Shown here piece by piece: positions 53,002-62,205 of a stretch of 64,000 bases of DNA. Position 1 is the stretch's first letter; each line of letters begins with the position of its first letter. Source of the DNA: Bacteroidota bacterium (GTDB lineage: Bacteria; Bacteroidota; Bacteroidia; Chitinophagales; BACL12); NCBI GenBank assembly GCA_016706865.1, contig JADJIS010000003.1, positions 1,798,001-1,862,000 of the forward strand. Reading direction: 5' to 3'. The position numbers and the translations under genes are program-made. The notes beneath the pieces were generated by a model. The model was not told the DNA's origin. It saw only the letters and a list, made by a program, of their open reading frames with translations, and made no database searches.

Positions 53002-54198
53002 ATGGCAACTCAACCTCATTTCGATACCTGGACCATTCTTTTTTTGATATCCGCCATACATGGATTTGTACTTTCATTTATGTTATTCCGACATGAAAAT
53101 GGGAATTTTAAAGCGAATAAAATTTTGGCAAGCATCATTATTTTGTTTGCAGTAAGCATGACCTATTATGTTGCATACTGGTCAGGGTTTTCCAGTAAAT
53201 ATATTTGGATGAATGGGTGGATCGCACCAATTTCCTTCTTGTATGGTCCCTTGATCTATTTATATGTTTTAACATTGAATGATAAAGAAAGATCGCCACA
53301 ATTCAATTTACATTATATTCCGTTTATTCTCCACGTTATATTTATGATCCCTTTGCTGATCAGGAATATTTTCGGTGTTGTGCCATTTCTCAGGGATAAT
53401 TATTTCATTCCTTTTAATAGATTTATTACACCGGTAAACTATGGATTTATAGCTTTACAATGTATCAGCATGGTATTTTATGCTATTCTCATTATGAGAT
53501 ACACACAAAGGGAAAGGCAAAAGATAAATGAGTTTGCCTTACCTCAGGAACTTGTTAAATTTAAATGGCTAAATCAAATCTCCTGGTTTTATTTAATATT
53601 TTCCGTCGTGAGTATAAGTTATTGGATCTTAGTAGCCACAGCGTTGCTTAAATTGGAATACGACTATGCAATATCTATTACAATAAGTGTTTTTATTTAT
53701 ATAGTTGGATATATGGGTTTTAAACAACCTTCTATTTTTAACGAAAGAATAATAATGGCTGCCCCCGAGGAAGAAGTTCCTGAAATGGGTGTAAAACATA
53801 TTAAAGCTAATATCAAATACGAACGATCTACGTTAAAAAAGGAAGAAGCTGAAATTTTATACAAACAACTTCTTCAAATAATGGAGACCGACAAACCCTA
53901 TTTGCGCAACGACCTTAAAATTCAACAAGTTGCAGCTTTATTAAAAATTTCAACACATCATCTTTCGCAGATCATAAATGAATTGGGTGGTCAAAATTAT
54001 GCCGACTTCATCAATGTTTGGCGCATTCGCGAAGCTGAGCGTTTACTTTCTGATCCAACCAACAATGAAAAGATCTTATCCGTAGCATTTGATGTTGGCT
54101 ACAACAACAAAGCAACTTTTAATACTGCCTTTAAAAAAATTACAGGCCTCTCTCCTTCCGATTATCGCAAAAGGGCACTTCAAAAGGTAGTTGCCTGA
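53002..54198 (+). CDS. Membrane-anchored AraC-family transcription regulator
   Basis: A 398-residue protein. The first 245 residues are hydrophobic with about seven membrane helices (for example ILFLISAIHGFVLSFMLF, ILASIIILFAVSMTYYVAYW and YAISITISVFIYIVGYMGF). A linker of about 60 residues leads to a C-terminal AraC HTH domain with two helix-turn-helices (LLKISTHHLSQIINELGGQNYADFINVWRI and ILSVAFDVGYNNKATFNTAFKKITGLSPSDYRK). It probably senses a signal at the membrane. A likely target is the secreted protein gene 78 bases downstream, which is preceded by a stem-loop. Confidence 0.93.
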   Translation: MATQPHFDTWTILFLISAIHGFVLSFMLFRHENGNFKANKILASIIILFAVSMTYYVAYWSGFSSKYIWMNGWIAPISFLYGPLIYLYVLTLNDKERSPQFNLHYIPFILHVIFMIPLLIRNIFGVVPFLRDNYFIPFNRFITPVNYGFIALQCISMVFYAILIMRYTQRERQKINEFALPQELVKFKWLNQISWFYLIFSVVSISYWILVATALLKLEYDYAISITISVFIYIVGYMGFKQPSIFNERIIMAAPEEEVPEMGVKHIKANIKYERSTLKKEEAEILYKQLLQIMETDKPYLRNDLKIQQVAALLKISTHHLSQIINELGGQNYADFINVWRIREAERLLSDPTNNEKILSVAFDVGYNNKATFNTAFKKITGLSPSDYRKRALQKVVA

Positions 54199-54205
54199 AA
54201 AAAAA

Positions 54206-54263
54206 GAGGTCAAAAATTATCGGATAGAACCCTGTTTATTTATATCAGGGCCATTTTTGCCTC
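54206..54263 (+). promoter_or_regulatory. Long stem-loop between AraC regulator and CRTAC1-like gene
   Basis: Outer arms GAGGTCAAAAAT / ATTTTTGCCTC pair with one mismatch, and inside is CCCTG / CAGGG. No T run follows. It ends 13 bases before the ATG at 54277, so it may be a regulatory 5' leader or a terminator-like structure of the AraC transcript. Confidence 0.55.
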
Positions 54264-54276
54264 AAAATAATTATTT

Positions 54277-56082
54277 ATGAAAAAAATATTTACATGTTTT
54301 TTAATTGGGTTACCTTTTTGGGTGACTGCCCAATTATTTACCGAAGTAACTGACGACAGCAATGCATTGGTTGATGCCCCGGGTGCTACAAACGGATCTT
54401 ATACAGGATGTTCCTTTATTGATTATAACAATGATGGATGGCTCGATGTTTTTTGGGTTCGTGGGGGATTATTTTTGAATGATGGAGCCGGAAGTTTCAC
54501 AAAAATTCTAAGCAGTAATCTTAAAACTGATTCCGGCTTTGGCAATACATGGGCCGATTATGATAATGATGGATATATAGATTGTTTTATTTCAGGAGGA
54601 AGCACACGGGGCTCAACCTTACATAAAAATAACGGTGATGGCACCTTCTCAAAAATTATTGTGGGTGCTCTTGCTGATAGCACAACATTGCGTGGTTGGG
54701 GTTGTGCCTGGGGTGATATGAACAATGATACCTGGGTTGACCTTGTAATTGCCGCACCTCTTGGTTTTGCGGGAATAACAGACAGTAATAAATTATTATT
54801 AAACGAAAATGGTATAAATTTTTCGCGTTTGGATACCGCTTTAATTTGTATCGGTACTGCTCCTTACACGGTTCCCAGTTGGAGCGATTATGATATGGAT
54901 GGAGATATGGATTGTTTTATTGGATCAGGTCCTGCAAACGGAACAGTAATGCCCGATTATTTATATAACAATCAGTTCGCCGCCACCGGAGCAGTTGGTT
55001 ATTTTAAAAAAATCACAACAAATCCTATCGCAACCGATAATGTTGACGGACAAATTTGGAATTGGATAGATTATGATAATGATGGAGATCTAGATGCATA
55101 CCTGACAAATTACGTGGGCACATCGGGGGGCGTTGGAATGCAAAACAATTTATATAGAAATAATGGCGGTACATTTACAAGGATGACATCTGCTGAAGTT
55201 GGAAATATAGTTTCAGATCAGGGCTTAAGTCTTTCTTCTGTGTGGGAAGATTTTGATAATGACGGAGATATTGATTGTTTTGTCACCAACGATGCATCTT
55301 CCTGCAAATATTATCAAAATAATAATGATGGAACTTTTACAAGTATTACCACGGAAGAACTGGTGGAAAATAATGGTTCTTATTATGGTGCGAGCGCAGG
55401 AGATTACGACAAAGACGGTGATGTTGATCTGTTTGTTGTGGGAGCAGGAAGTGGAAAAGCTTTATATAATAATAATGCATCATCCAATGGAAATGGTTGG
55501 GTTAATTTTAAGCTTACCGGTAATGGTCCGGGATTAATTATTGGTTCCAATCTTTCTGCAATTGGTGCACGGGTTAATGTAAAAGCAAAAATTAATGGAA
55601 CAGATGTCTGGCAGCTTCGGGAAGTGAGTGCACAAAATTCATTTAATAGCATGAATTCGTTAAATGTGGAATTTGGGTTAGGAGATGCCGCTATTATTGA
55701 TTCTCTCATTATATTCTGGCCATCAGGAGCAATAGATAAATGCGCCAATATTGCAATTAATAATTATTATGATGTTCAGGAAACTTTTTGTCCTGTGCAG
55801 GTGAACATTCCGGAAATAAATAATATCAGTGTTTTCGGGATATCACCAAATCCTTCTTCCGATAATTTTGTAATTAAATATCAGATATCTGTACCCTCCA
55901 ATATAGAATTATTTATTTCGGATAGTATGGGCAGAAGAATTGAAACTTTGTTTACAGGGAATCAAAATAATGAAATTCAAACAAAAAACTGGAATGCATC
56001 CAAATACCCGGTTGGAATATATTATTGCACTCTAAGAACAGAAACTAATTTCTCCGTGTTGACACTGGAAATACAAAAATAA
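54277..56082 (+). CDS. CRTAC1-like FG-GAP/ASPIC-UnbV protein with T9SS sorting domain (paralogue 2)
   Basis: A 601-residue exported protein of the same architecture as the gene at 12735. Signal peptide to about TAQ (residue 19). Calcium-type repeats include DYNNDGWLDVFW, DYDNDGYIDCFI, DYDMDGDMDCFI, DYDNDGDLDAYL and DYDKDGDVDLFV. The ASPIC/UnbV part is IDSLIIFWPSGAIDK. The sorting domain begins ISPNPSSDNFVIKY and ends LTLEIQK. A stem-loop and the AraC regulator lie upstream; a terminator follows. Confidence 0.88.
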   Translation: MKKIFTCFLIGLPFWVTAQLFTEVTDDSNALVDAPGATNGSYTGCSFIDYNNDGWLDVFWVRGGLFLNDGAGSFTKILSSNLKTDSGFGNTWADYDNDGYIDCFISGGSTRGSTLHKNNGDGTFSKIIVGALADSTTLRGWGCAWGDMNNDTWVDLVIAAPLGFAGITDSNKLLLNENGINFSRLDTALICIGTAPYTVPSWSDYDMDGDMDCFIGSGPANGTVMPDYLYNNQFAATGAVGYFKKITTNPIATDNVDGQIWNWIDYDNDGDLDAYLTNYVGTSGGVGMQNNLYRNNGGTFTRMTSAEVGNIVSDQGLSLSSVWEDFDNDGDIDCFVTNDASSCKYYQNNNDGTFTSITTEELVENNGSYYGASAGDYDKDGDVDLFVVGAGSGKALYNNNASSNGNGWVNFKLTGNGPGLIIGSNLSAIGARVNVKAKINGTDVWQLREVSAQNSFNSMNSLNVEFGLGDAAIIDSLIIFWPSGAIDKCANIAINNYYDVQETFCPVQVNIPEINNISVFGISPNPSSDNFVIKYQISVPSNIELFISDSMGRRIETLFTGNQNNEIQTKNWNASKYPVGIYYCTLRTETNFSVLTLEIQK

Positions 56083-56089
56083 GGTATTG

Positions 56090-56136
56090 AAAATGGATAA
56101 CTTGCTGATAAAACAGGTTATCCATTTTCTTTTTTA
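56090..56136 (+). terminator. Terminator after the CRTAC1-like gene
   Basis: Twelve-base perfect stem AAAATGGATAAC / GTTATCCATTTT and a CTTTTTTATT tail. Confidence 0.92.
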
Positions 56137-56183
56137 TTACAATAATTTTTCCGGTTATTACGTTTTATCATTCCATTTGAGGA

Positions 56184-56852
56184 ATGAAAACCCTACTTAG
56201 AATTTTACTCGTATTATTACTGATCCTGTGCATTGCAGGTGTTACTGCTATTATTAAATATCCGTTTTTCAATCCAGTTTATCGACACAAATATTCTGAT
56301 GAAAAATATGAAATACTTATTGAGAATTTAAAAAATAAAGGTGCGATCTCAACAAGTGAACGTAAATCAGAAATCGTTACTAATTTTTCAGAAATATATC
56401 CTTATTGGCTCGGCACTCGTTGGAATTTTAATGGAATTTCGCAGGTTCCTGGTGAGGGAAGTATTGCCTGCGGATATTTTGTTACAACTGTTATCAGAGA
56501 TATAAATTTTGATATTGATCGGATAAAACTTGCGCAATGTGCCTCCGAAAAAATGATCATCGAATTGATTGATGAAAAAAAAATAAAACGGTATAATGGA
56601 AAAGAAAACGAACTGATGTTAAAATATCTTGAGGATCAGAAAACCAATCTTTTTATTGTGGGACTTGATAACCATACCGGATTTATATTAAATGATGGAA
56701 ATGAACTTTATTTTATTCATAGTAGCGGGCGATTCCCTTTTTGTGTAATAAAAGAAAAAGCAAAGAATTCGAAAACTTTACTTGAATCAAAATATAAAGT
56801 ATTGGGTTGTATCAGTGAAAGTACAAAAATATGGACATATCAAAAACTATAA
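56184..56852 (+). CDS. Membrane-anchored protein, possible NlpC/P60-like cysteine peptidase
   Basis: A 222-residue protein with an N-terminal membrane anchor or uncleaved signal (residues 4-24). No family was recognised by name. The order of Cys96 in GSIACGYFVTTVI, His164 in GLDNHTGFIL and His179 in YFIHSSGRFP matches a papain-like Cys-His-His layout as in NlpC/P60 and CHAP enzymes, with the Cys at the start of a helix. This is an inference from motif order alone. It ends just before, and overlaps by six bases, the convergent gene at 56847. Confidence 0.5.
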   Translation: MKTLLRILLVLLLILCIAGVTAIIKYPFFNPVYRHKYSDEKYEILIENLKNKGAISTSERKSEIVTNFSEIYPYWLGTRWNFNGISQVPGEGSIACGYFVTTVIRDINFDIDRIKLAQCASEKMIIELIDEKKIKRYNGKENELMLKYLEDQKTNLFIVGLDNHTGFILNDGNELYFIHSSGRFPFCVIKEKAKNSKTLLESKYKVLGCISESTKIWTYQKL

Positions 56853-57194
56853 AAACTGCTCTGTCATTACTACCGAAACAGAACCAATCTCCTGTAAGGC
56901 AAAATAATGTGAAAAATAATTTTCAATATTGATATCATCTTGTATTTCAATTATTTTATTTAAAAAATCGCCTGCTTTATCCTCACAATCAAATTGCAAA
57001 CAGCGATTATCCTGCATGGCATGGATCATGAGTCGCAGCATATTCTCCTCCGGATATACCCGGAGCGACAGAGTATTTTTATAGGAATAAAATGCTTTAA
57101 CTCCTGCATTTAATTTATTTTTTTCGAGATTGGAAAGACTTTCCGCATGCCAGCCTTTGTTTATCAGATTTTCGTGTTGAGTGGATGTCAGCAT
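56847..57194 (-). CDS. Hypothetical cytosolic protein (115 aa)
   Basis: A 115-residue soluble protein with alternating strands and helices (AFYSYKNTLSLRVYPEENMLRLMIHAMQDNRCLQF). No motif or signal was recognised. Its stop region overlaps the end of the convergent gene at 56184 by six bases. It lies five bases downstream of the small membrane gene at 57200, so the two may be co-transcribed. Confidence 0.55.
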   Translation of the reverse strand: MLTSTQHENLINKGWHAESLSNLEKNKLNAGVKAFYSYKNTLSLRVYPEENMLRLMIHAMQDNRCLQFDCEDKAGDFLNKIIEIQDDINIENYFSHYFALQEIGSVSVVMTEQFL

Positions 57195-57199
57195 AAATA

Positions 57200-57607
57200 T
57201 TAATTAAAATAGGTTTGATAATAAATTAGTGTAAGAACAAAACAAATTACCGCTAAAACGAAAGTAAGTACCATTTGCAGTGTAAGCTTCTCTCTTTTTA
57301 ACGATACATTTCCTTGTTTCAGTGTTTTCAGATAACGGGAAGTATTTCCTAAAATTAAATTTCTTAACGTAAAATATTGAGTAATTGATGTTACCGGAAT
57401 AAGCCAGGTAAGAAGCATTTCCCATATCATCAGTCCATAACCGAATATGCTGAGCAAAATCAGCCAGTTGATATTGAAAATTATTGCGAGAATCGGCAAA
57501 ACGGATTCTACCAACTTAAAAATCCTGTTTCTGGCAGAATCAGCCTGCACAGAAAAATTGTAATATAAAAAAAACAATATCTGGATGGTTAAAGCAGCAT
57601 AGAACAT
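57200..57607 (-). CDS. Small four-helix membrane protein (135 aa)
   Basis: A 135-residue hydrophobic protein with helices at about 3-18, 33-50, 54-75 and 113-131. A basic loop (NTSRYLKTLKQGNVSLKREKL) separates the last two. No family was recognised. Immediately upstream is the repeat mosaic at 57.7 kb. Confidence 0.6.
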   Translation of the reverse strand: MFYAALTIQILFFLYYNFSVQADSARNRIFKLVESVLPILAIIFNINWLILLSIFGYGLMIWEMLLTWLIPVTSITQYFTLRNLILGNTSRYLKTLKQGNVSLKREKLTLQMVLTFVLAVICFVLTLIYYQTYFN

Positions 57608-57689
57608 GTGTAAATTTAGGAAAAAGTGGGTTTTTGGAGAGGAAAAGGAAGGAAAAGCGGGTAAAAAAGTTTAACGTGAGGGACCCGGG

Positions 57690-58090
57690 AGAATTTCCTA
57701 CGTAGTAAACCTCTTCAACAAAGATCAATAAAGAATCCGCCAGTGGTCGGACAGGTATCGAACAAGGAATAAAGAACCCTCCATTGGTCGGGCAGGCATT
57801 AAACGGATCGACGGCCCGGGAGAATTTCCTCCGAATTGAACCATTTCAACAATTTCAACCCCTTCAACCCAAATCAATAAAGAATAAAGAACAAGGAATA
57901 AAGAACCCGCCAGTGGTCGGGCAGGCATCAAACAGATCGACAACCCGAATGAATATCCTTCGAAATGAACTTCTCCAAACATTTCACCAGTTTTCAAAGT
58001 ACCTAAAAGGTAAGCTCCCCTATGGGCTGGGAGCCCTCAGATCGACACCTTGGGAGAATATCCTCCGAATTGAAAACCATCAATAAAAAT
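57690..58090. repeat. Mosaic of cassette fragments
   Basis: Fragments of the same dispersed cassette seen at 38.2-38.8 kb, shuffled and partly repeated: GGGAGAATTTCCTCCGAATTG, AATAAAGAACAAGGAATAAAG, and CCGCCAGTGGTCGG-CAGGCATCAAAC. The last matches the insertion in module copy 3. Confidence 0.75.
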
Positions 58091-58160
58091 TAATATCGAA
58101 TAAAGAATAAGGAATAAAGAACATCAAACTATCTACACCCAAGTGATTATCCTCCGAATT
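58091..58160 (-). repeat. 70-bp cassette module, inverted copy
   Basis: On the minus strand it reads AATTCGGAGGATAATCACTT to CTTTATTCGATATTA, 70 bases long as in copies 1 and 2 at 38.2 kb, with about seven differences. Confidence 0.85.
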
Positions 58161-58231
58161 GAACCCCGAACCCCGAACCCAGAACTCAGAACACAGAACA
58201 CAGAACTCAGAACACAGAACTCAGAACTCAA
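58161..58231 (-). repeat. GGGTTCT heptamer array, inverted copy
   Basis: On the minus strand about ten heptamers read GAGTTCT, GTGTTCT, GGGTTCT and GGGTTCG. It abuts the 70-bp module in the same relative order as at 38.2 kb and lies next to the tRNA-Ser terminator. Confidence 0.85.
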
Positions 58232-58233
58232 AC

Positions 58234-58256
58234 AAAAAATCCCGCTATCGCGGGAC
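58234..58256 (-). terminator. tRNA-Ser terminator
   Basis: On the minus strand, TCCCGC / GCGGGA with a GATA loop and six T, 14 bases after the tRNA 3' end. Confidence 0.88.
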
Positions 58257-58269
58257 TGCCTGTCGTTTG

Positions 58270-58354
58270 CGGAGAGTCAGGGATTCGAACCCCGGGAGGC
58301 TTACACCTCAACAGTTTTCAAGACTGCCGCAATCGACCGCTCTGCCAACTCTCC
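58270..58354 (-). tRNA. tRNA-Ser (anticodon TGA)
   Basis: An 85-base tRNA with acceptor stem GGAGAGT / ACTCTCC, D-arm region GGCAGAGCGGTCGA, anticodon loop CTTGAAA (anticodon TGA at 58318-58320), a long variable arm typical of serine tRNAs (GGTGTAAGCCTC), and T-arm GGGGTTCGAATCCC. Discriminator base is G. CCA is not encoded, so it is added after transcription. It reads UCA and, by wobble, other UCN codons. Confidence 0.97.
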
Positions 58355-58453
58355 GGGGCAAAGATAGATGAAGGCTTTCACGTTTTAAAATATTTCAAAA
58401 AATATAGTAACTTGCAGGAGCGACCTATTTATTTAACTTCTAAATCTTCTGTT

Positions 58454-58888
58454 ATGTCAACTGTCCACAAAATCCTGGAGAAAAAGAGAAAAACCCCTTT
58501 CACAATTCATCCCGACATCTCTGTTTACGATGCTTTGAAGAAAATGATGGAAAACAATATCGGTGCACTTATCGTGATGCGCGGAGATACTTTCATCGGA
58601 CTATTTACGGAAAGAGATTATGCCCGTAAAGTGGTACTTAAAGAGAGAACATCCAAAGAAACTCAGGTCAATGAGATAATGGACGAAAATTGTGAGCTGG
58701 TGAGCAGCAGTACATTGATCAAGGATTGTATGAACATCATGACAGAAAACTCCATTCGTTATTTACCTGTGCTTGATGATAATAAACTGACAGGGATCAT
58801 CTCCATTGGTGATGTGGTGAAATTTATAATAGAAGATCAACAATTTACCTTGAGTCAATTGGAGAATTATATCAACGATTCAAGATAG
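58454..58888 (+). CDS. CBS-domain protein
   Basis: A 144-residue protein made of two CBS motifs. The first covers about 20-70 (FTIHPDISVYDALKKMMENNIGALIVMRGDTFIGLFTERDYARKVVL), the second 80-132 (LIKDCMNIMTENSIRYLPVLDDNKLTGIISIGDVVKFIIEDQ). A CBS pair binds adenosine nucleotides. No enzyme domain is attached, so it may regulate a partner. I chose ATG 58454; an upstream TTG at 58412 is less likely. Confidence 0.9.
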   Translation: MSTVHKILEKKRKTPFTIHPDISVYDALKKMMENNIGALIVMRGDTFIGLFTERDYARKVVLKERTSKETQVNEIMDENCELVSSSTLIKDCMNIMTENSIRYLPVLDDNKLTGIISIGDVVKFIIEDQQFTLSQLENYINDSR

Positions 58889-59064
58889 ACTTTATCGGGC
58901 TGCTTCTTTACTCATCCTTTTAACAACAGTGTTATTTATTAAAACCTGTTAATAAAAGCATTGGCTTTTTGATATGTTATACTAATTCCCGTATTTCGTA
59001 TGCAATTACCCTTTCCATTTATTGGATTTGCGGTATCCACATATTTATAAACCTGAAATTATTT
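58889..59064. other. Intergenic region before the VPS10-like gene
   Basis: AT-rich, no repeats. It probably holds the promoter of the next gene; no box was chosen. Confidence 0.3.
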
Positions 59065-62000
59065 ATGAAAAAAAATTTACTGATCTTTTTATTATGTATT
59101 TCACAATTGCTTTTTGCGCAAAAAAGTAAAAATCAAAATACCGTAATTGCTCTACCATTTGATACCACAATTACTAATCAATTGCAATTTCGTAATGTGG
59201 GTCCCTGGAGAGGAGGAAGAAGTACTGCAGTGGTGGGAGACCTGGAAAATAAACAATTATTTTATTTCGGAGCTACAGGTGGAGGAGTTTGGAAATCAAA
59301 TGATGGTGGCAATAACTGGAATAATATTTCAGATGGTTTTTTTGGTGGATCTGTTGGTGCAATAACTGTAAGCAAAAGTGATCCTTCCGTTATTTATGTA
59401 GGAATGGGAGAAAATTCCATGCGTGGAAATGTGAGTGAAGGATTTGGAATGTGGAAGAGTGAAAATGGTGGAAGAAGTTGGAAGAATATCGGATTGAATG
59501 ATACACGACATATTATGCGTATTGTTGTGCATCCTAAAAATTCGGATATTGTTTATTGTGCCGCTCTGGGACATTTATTCGGGCCAAATAATGAACGGGG
59601 AATATTTCGTTCAACAGATGGCGGAAATAATTGGAAAAAAATTATGTACGTTAGTGATAATGCAGGTGCATGTGACCTGGTTATTGATCCCACTGATCCG
59701 AATATTTTAGTAGCAACATTTTGGAATGTTAAAAGAACACCATATTCTTTGGAAAGTGGTGGTCCTGGTTCAGGAATTTATAAAACAACGGATGGCGGTG
59801 ATAACTGGATAAATATCAGTACTAATAAAGGACTTCCAAAGGATACATTAGGAATTATTGGAATAACAATTTCAAAATCAAATCCAAATATTTATTACGC
59901 AATAGTAGAATCAAAAACAGGTGGTGTATTTAAAAGTACCGATGCAGGAAAAACATGGACAAAAACAAATTCGGAAAGTAATTTGCGTCAACGTGCATGG
60001 TATTTTTCTAAAATATTTTGTGATCCCTCCAATGAAAATATTGTTTATGTTTTAAATGTGGAATTTTGGAAAAGTACGGATGGTGGAAAAACATTTTCTT
60101 CCATCAATACTCCTCATGGCGATCATCATGACCTATGGATAGATCCAAATGATGCACAGCGCATGATCATTGCAGATGACGGCGGAGCGCAGGTTTCGTT
60201 CGACGGAGGAAAAAACTGGAGCACTTATTATAATCAGCCAACATCACAAATTTATCGCGTAACTACGGATAATGATGTTCCATATAGATTATTAGGAGCA
60301 CAACAAGATAATTCTTCGCTCAGAATTAAACACAGAAGTGAAGGCGGCCAAATTGACGGAAATGATTGGGAACCAACGGCAGGTTTTGAAAGCGGACATA
60401 TTGTTGCAGATCCCGATAATTATAATGTTGTTTATGGTGGAAATTATTCCGGGTTTATTGGAGTTTATAATCATTTAAATGGCGATAGCAGAAATATTAC
60501 TGTTTGGCCAAATGATCCTTTAGGACAAGGTGCCGATATTCAAAAATATCGCTTTCAATGGAATTTTCCTTTGTTCTTTTCTCCTCACGATGCGAATAAA
60601 TTATATGCTGCAGGTAATGTTTTATTTTCCACTACTGATAATGGTACAACATGGAATGCGATATCTCCGGATCTCACTACAAATGATAAAAGCAAACAAC
60701 AACCCAGCGGAGGAATTATAACAAAAGATAATACCGGTGTGGAAGTGTATTGTACCATTTTTGCAGCTGCAGAATCTCCCCTCGAAAAAGATGTTATATA
60801 TACAGGAAGTGATGATGGTTTGATCCACATTACAAAAAATGGCGGACAAACATGGGAGAATATTACTCCGGTTGATCTGCCGAAATTCACCATGATAAAT
60901 TGTGTTGAACCTGATCCATTGCAAAAAGGAAAAATGTATTTTGCCGGAACAAAATATAAATCAGATGATTTCACTCCGTATTTATATGTTACGGAAGATT
61001 ATGGTAAAAGCTGGAAAAAAATTACTAACGGAATAAATAAAGATCATTTTACAAGAGTAATTCGCGCAGATAAAAAACGCAAAGGATTATTGTATTGCGG
61101 AACGGAATATGGAATGTATATTTCCTATAATGACGGAGCAAATTGGTATCCTTTTCAGATCAATCTTCCAATTGTTCCTATCACTGATATGACCATTAAA
61201 AATAATGACCTGATCCTCGCAACACAAGGAAGAGGATTTTGGATATTGGATGATATTAGTGCGCTTCAGGAAATGAATAATGAAATAAAACAAAAACCAT
61301 TTCATGTTTATACAATTCGCGATAGTTATAGAATAGGCGGATATCAAATTGAAAACCCGGTTAATGCCGGTAAAAACCCTACACCGGGTCTCGTGATCAA
61401 TTATTACATTCCGGCAAAACCCGGATCCCCTAATGAACCTGACTCAGGAAAGGTTTTATCCATAGAATTATATGATAATAACAACAAACTTATAAATACT
61501 TATTCTTCCTCCGCAACAGATAAAAATGTAAAACTCGAATTTCAAACCGGATTAAATCAGTTCAACTGGAATTTTAATTATGCTGATGCCAAAAAGGTAG
61601 AAGGTATGTTTTTGTGGAATGGAACTCCCGGCGGACCTTCGGCTGCACCAGGAGCTTATAAAGCCGAAATAAAATATGGAAGTGATAGTGTGTTGATGAA
61701 TTTTAATATACTACCAGATCCAAATTCAGAAGCAACTCCCGAAGATTACCAATTACAACATGACTTTTTAATTCAGGTACGCGATAAATTTGATGAGGTT
61801 CAAACTGCAATTAATGACATGTGGTCGTTGCAAAAACAAATGGATAATTATATCAATAAATTAGGAGATTCAGCACCAAAGGAATTAAAAGATTCAGTTG
61901 CCGCATTAAATAGCCGTATGACCAGCATTATCGAATCAGTATATGAAACAAGAAATAAAAGCAATCAGGATATGTTGAATTACGGGATAAAACTGAATGA

Positions 62001-62205
62001 TAAATTAGCGGGTGTTTACAATGCAGCATCGCGTGGAAATTTCCGCCCATCAAAAAATCAGATTTCCGTATATAATGAACTTAGTAAAGAAGCTGATATT
62101 CAATTAGCTAAATTCGAAGAGATCAAAAAAACAGAGGTCAAAAAAATAAATGATATGATCAGATCGCTAAATCTACCTATAATTATAGTGGAGGAAGACA
62201 AATAA
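59065..62205 (+). CDS. VPS10/sortilin-like Asp-box beta-propeller protein (1046 aa)
   Basis: A large exported protein of the family often labelled glycosyl hydrolase or sortilin. Signal peptide residues 1-18 (MKKNLLIFLLCISQLLFAQ). It opens with FRNVGPWRGGRSTAVVGD and TGGGVWKSNDGGNNWNN, then many Asp-box turns (STDGGNNWKK, TTDGGDNWIN, STDAGKTWTKT, SFDGGKNWSTY), making two ten-blade-like propellers. The last 200 residues are alpha-helical (DFLIQVRDKFDEVQTAINDMW), and no T9SS sorting domain is present. No glycosidase residues were identified, so the label should be treated as unproven. I chose ATG 59065 for the signal peptide. Confidence 0.87.
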   Translation: MKKNLLIFLLCISQLLFAQKSKNQNTVIALPFDTTITNQLQFRNVGPWRGGRSTAVVGDLENKQLFYFGATGGGVWKSNDGGNNWNNISDGFFGGSVGAITVSKSDPSVIYVGMGENSMRGNVSEGFGMWKSENGGRSWKNIGLNDTRHIMRIVVHPKNSDIVYCAALGHLFGPNNERGIFRSTDGGNNWKKIMYVSDNAGACDLVIDPTDPNILVATFWNVKRTPYSLESGGPGSGIYKTTDGGDNWINISTNKGLPKDTLGIIGITISKSNPNIYYAIVESKTGGVFKSTDAGKTWTKTNSESNLRQRAWYFSKIFCDPSNENIVYVLNVEFWKSTDGGKTFSSINTPHGDHHDLWIDPNDAQRMIIADDGGAQVSFDGGKNWSTYYNQPTSQIYRVTTDNDVPYRLLGAQQDNSSLRIKHRSEGGQIDGNDWEPTAGFESGHIVADPDNYNVVYGGNYSGFIGVYNHLNGDSRNITVWPNDPLGQGADIQKYRFQWNFPLFFSPHDANKLYAAGNVLFSTTDNGTTWNAISPDLTTNDKSKQQPSGGIITKDNTGVEVYCTIFAAAESPLEKDVIYTGSDDGLIHITKNGGQTWENITPVDLPKFTMINCVEPDPLQKGKMYFAGTKYKSDDFTPYLYVTEDYGKSWKKITNGINKDHFTRVIRADKKRKGLLYCGTEYGMYISYNDGANWYPFQINLPIVPITDMTIKNNDLILATQGRGFWILDDISALQEMNNEIKQKPFHVYTIRDSYRIGGYQIENPVNAGKNPTPGLVINYYIPAKPGSPNEPDSGKVLSIELYDNNNKLINTYSSSATDKNVKLEFQTGLNQFNWNFNYADAKKVEGMFLWNGTPGGPSAAPGAYKAEIKYGSDSVLMNFNILPDPNSEATPEDYQLQHDFLIQVRDKFDEVQTAINDMWSLQKQMDNYINKLGDSAPKELKDSVAALNSRMTSIIESVYETRNKSNQDMLNYGIKLNDKLAGVYNAASRGNFRPSKNQISVYNELSKEADIQLAKFEEIKKTEVKKINDMIRSLNLPIIIVEEDK

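Noticed and set aside
58143..58371. Open frames on plus strand ending RVRDSNPGRLTPQQ-like
   Set aside because: They read antisense through tRNA-Ser, a well-known source of false proteins, with part of the heptamer array in front.
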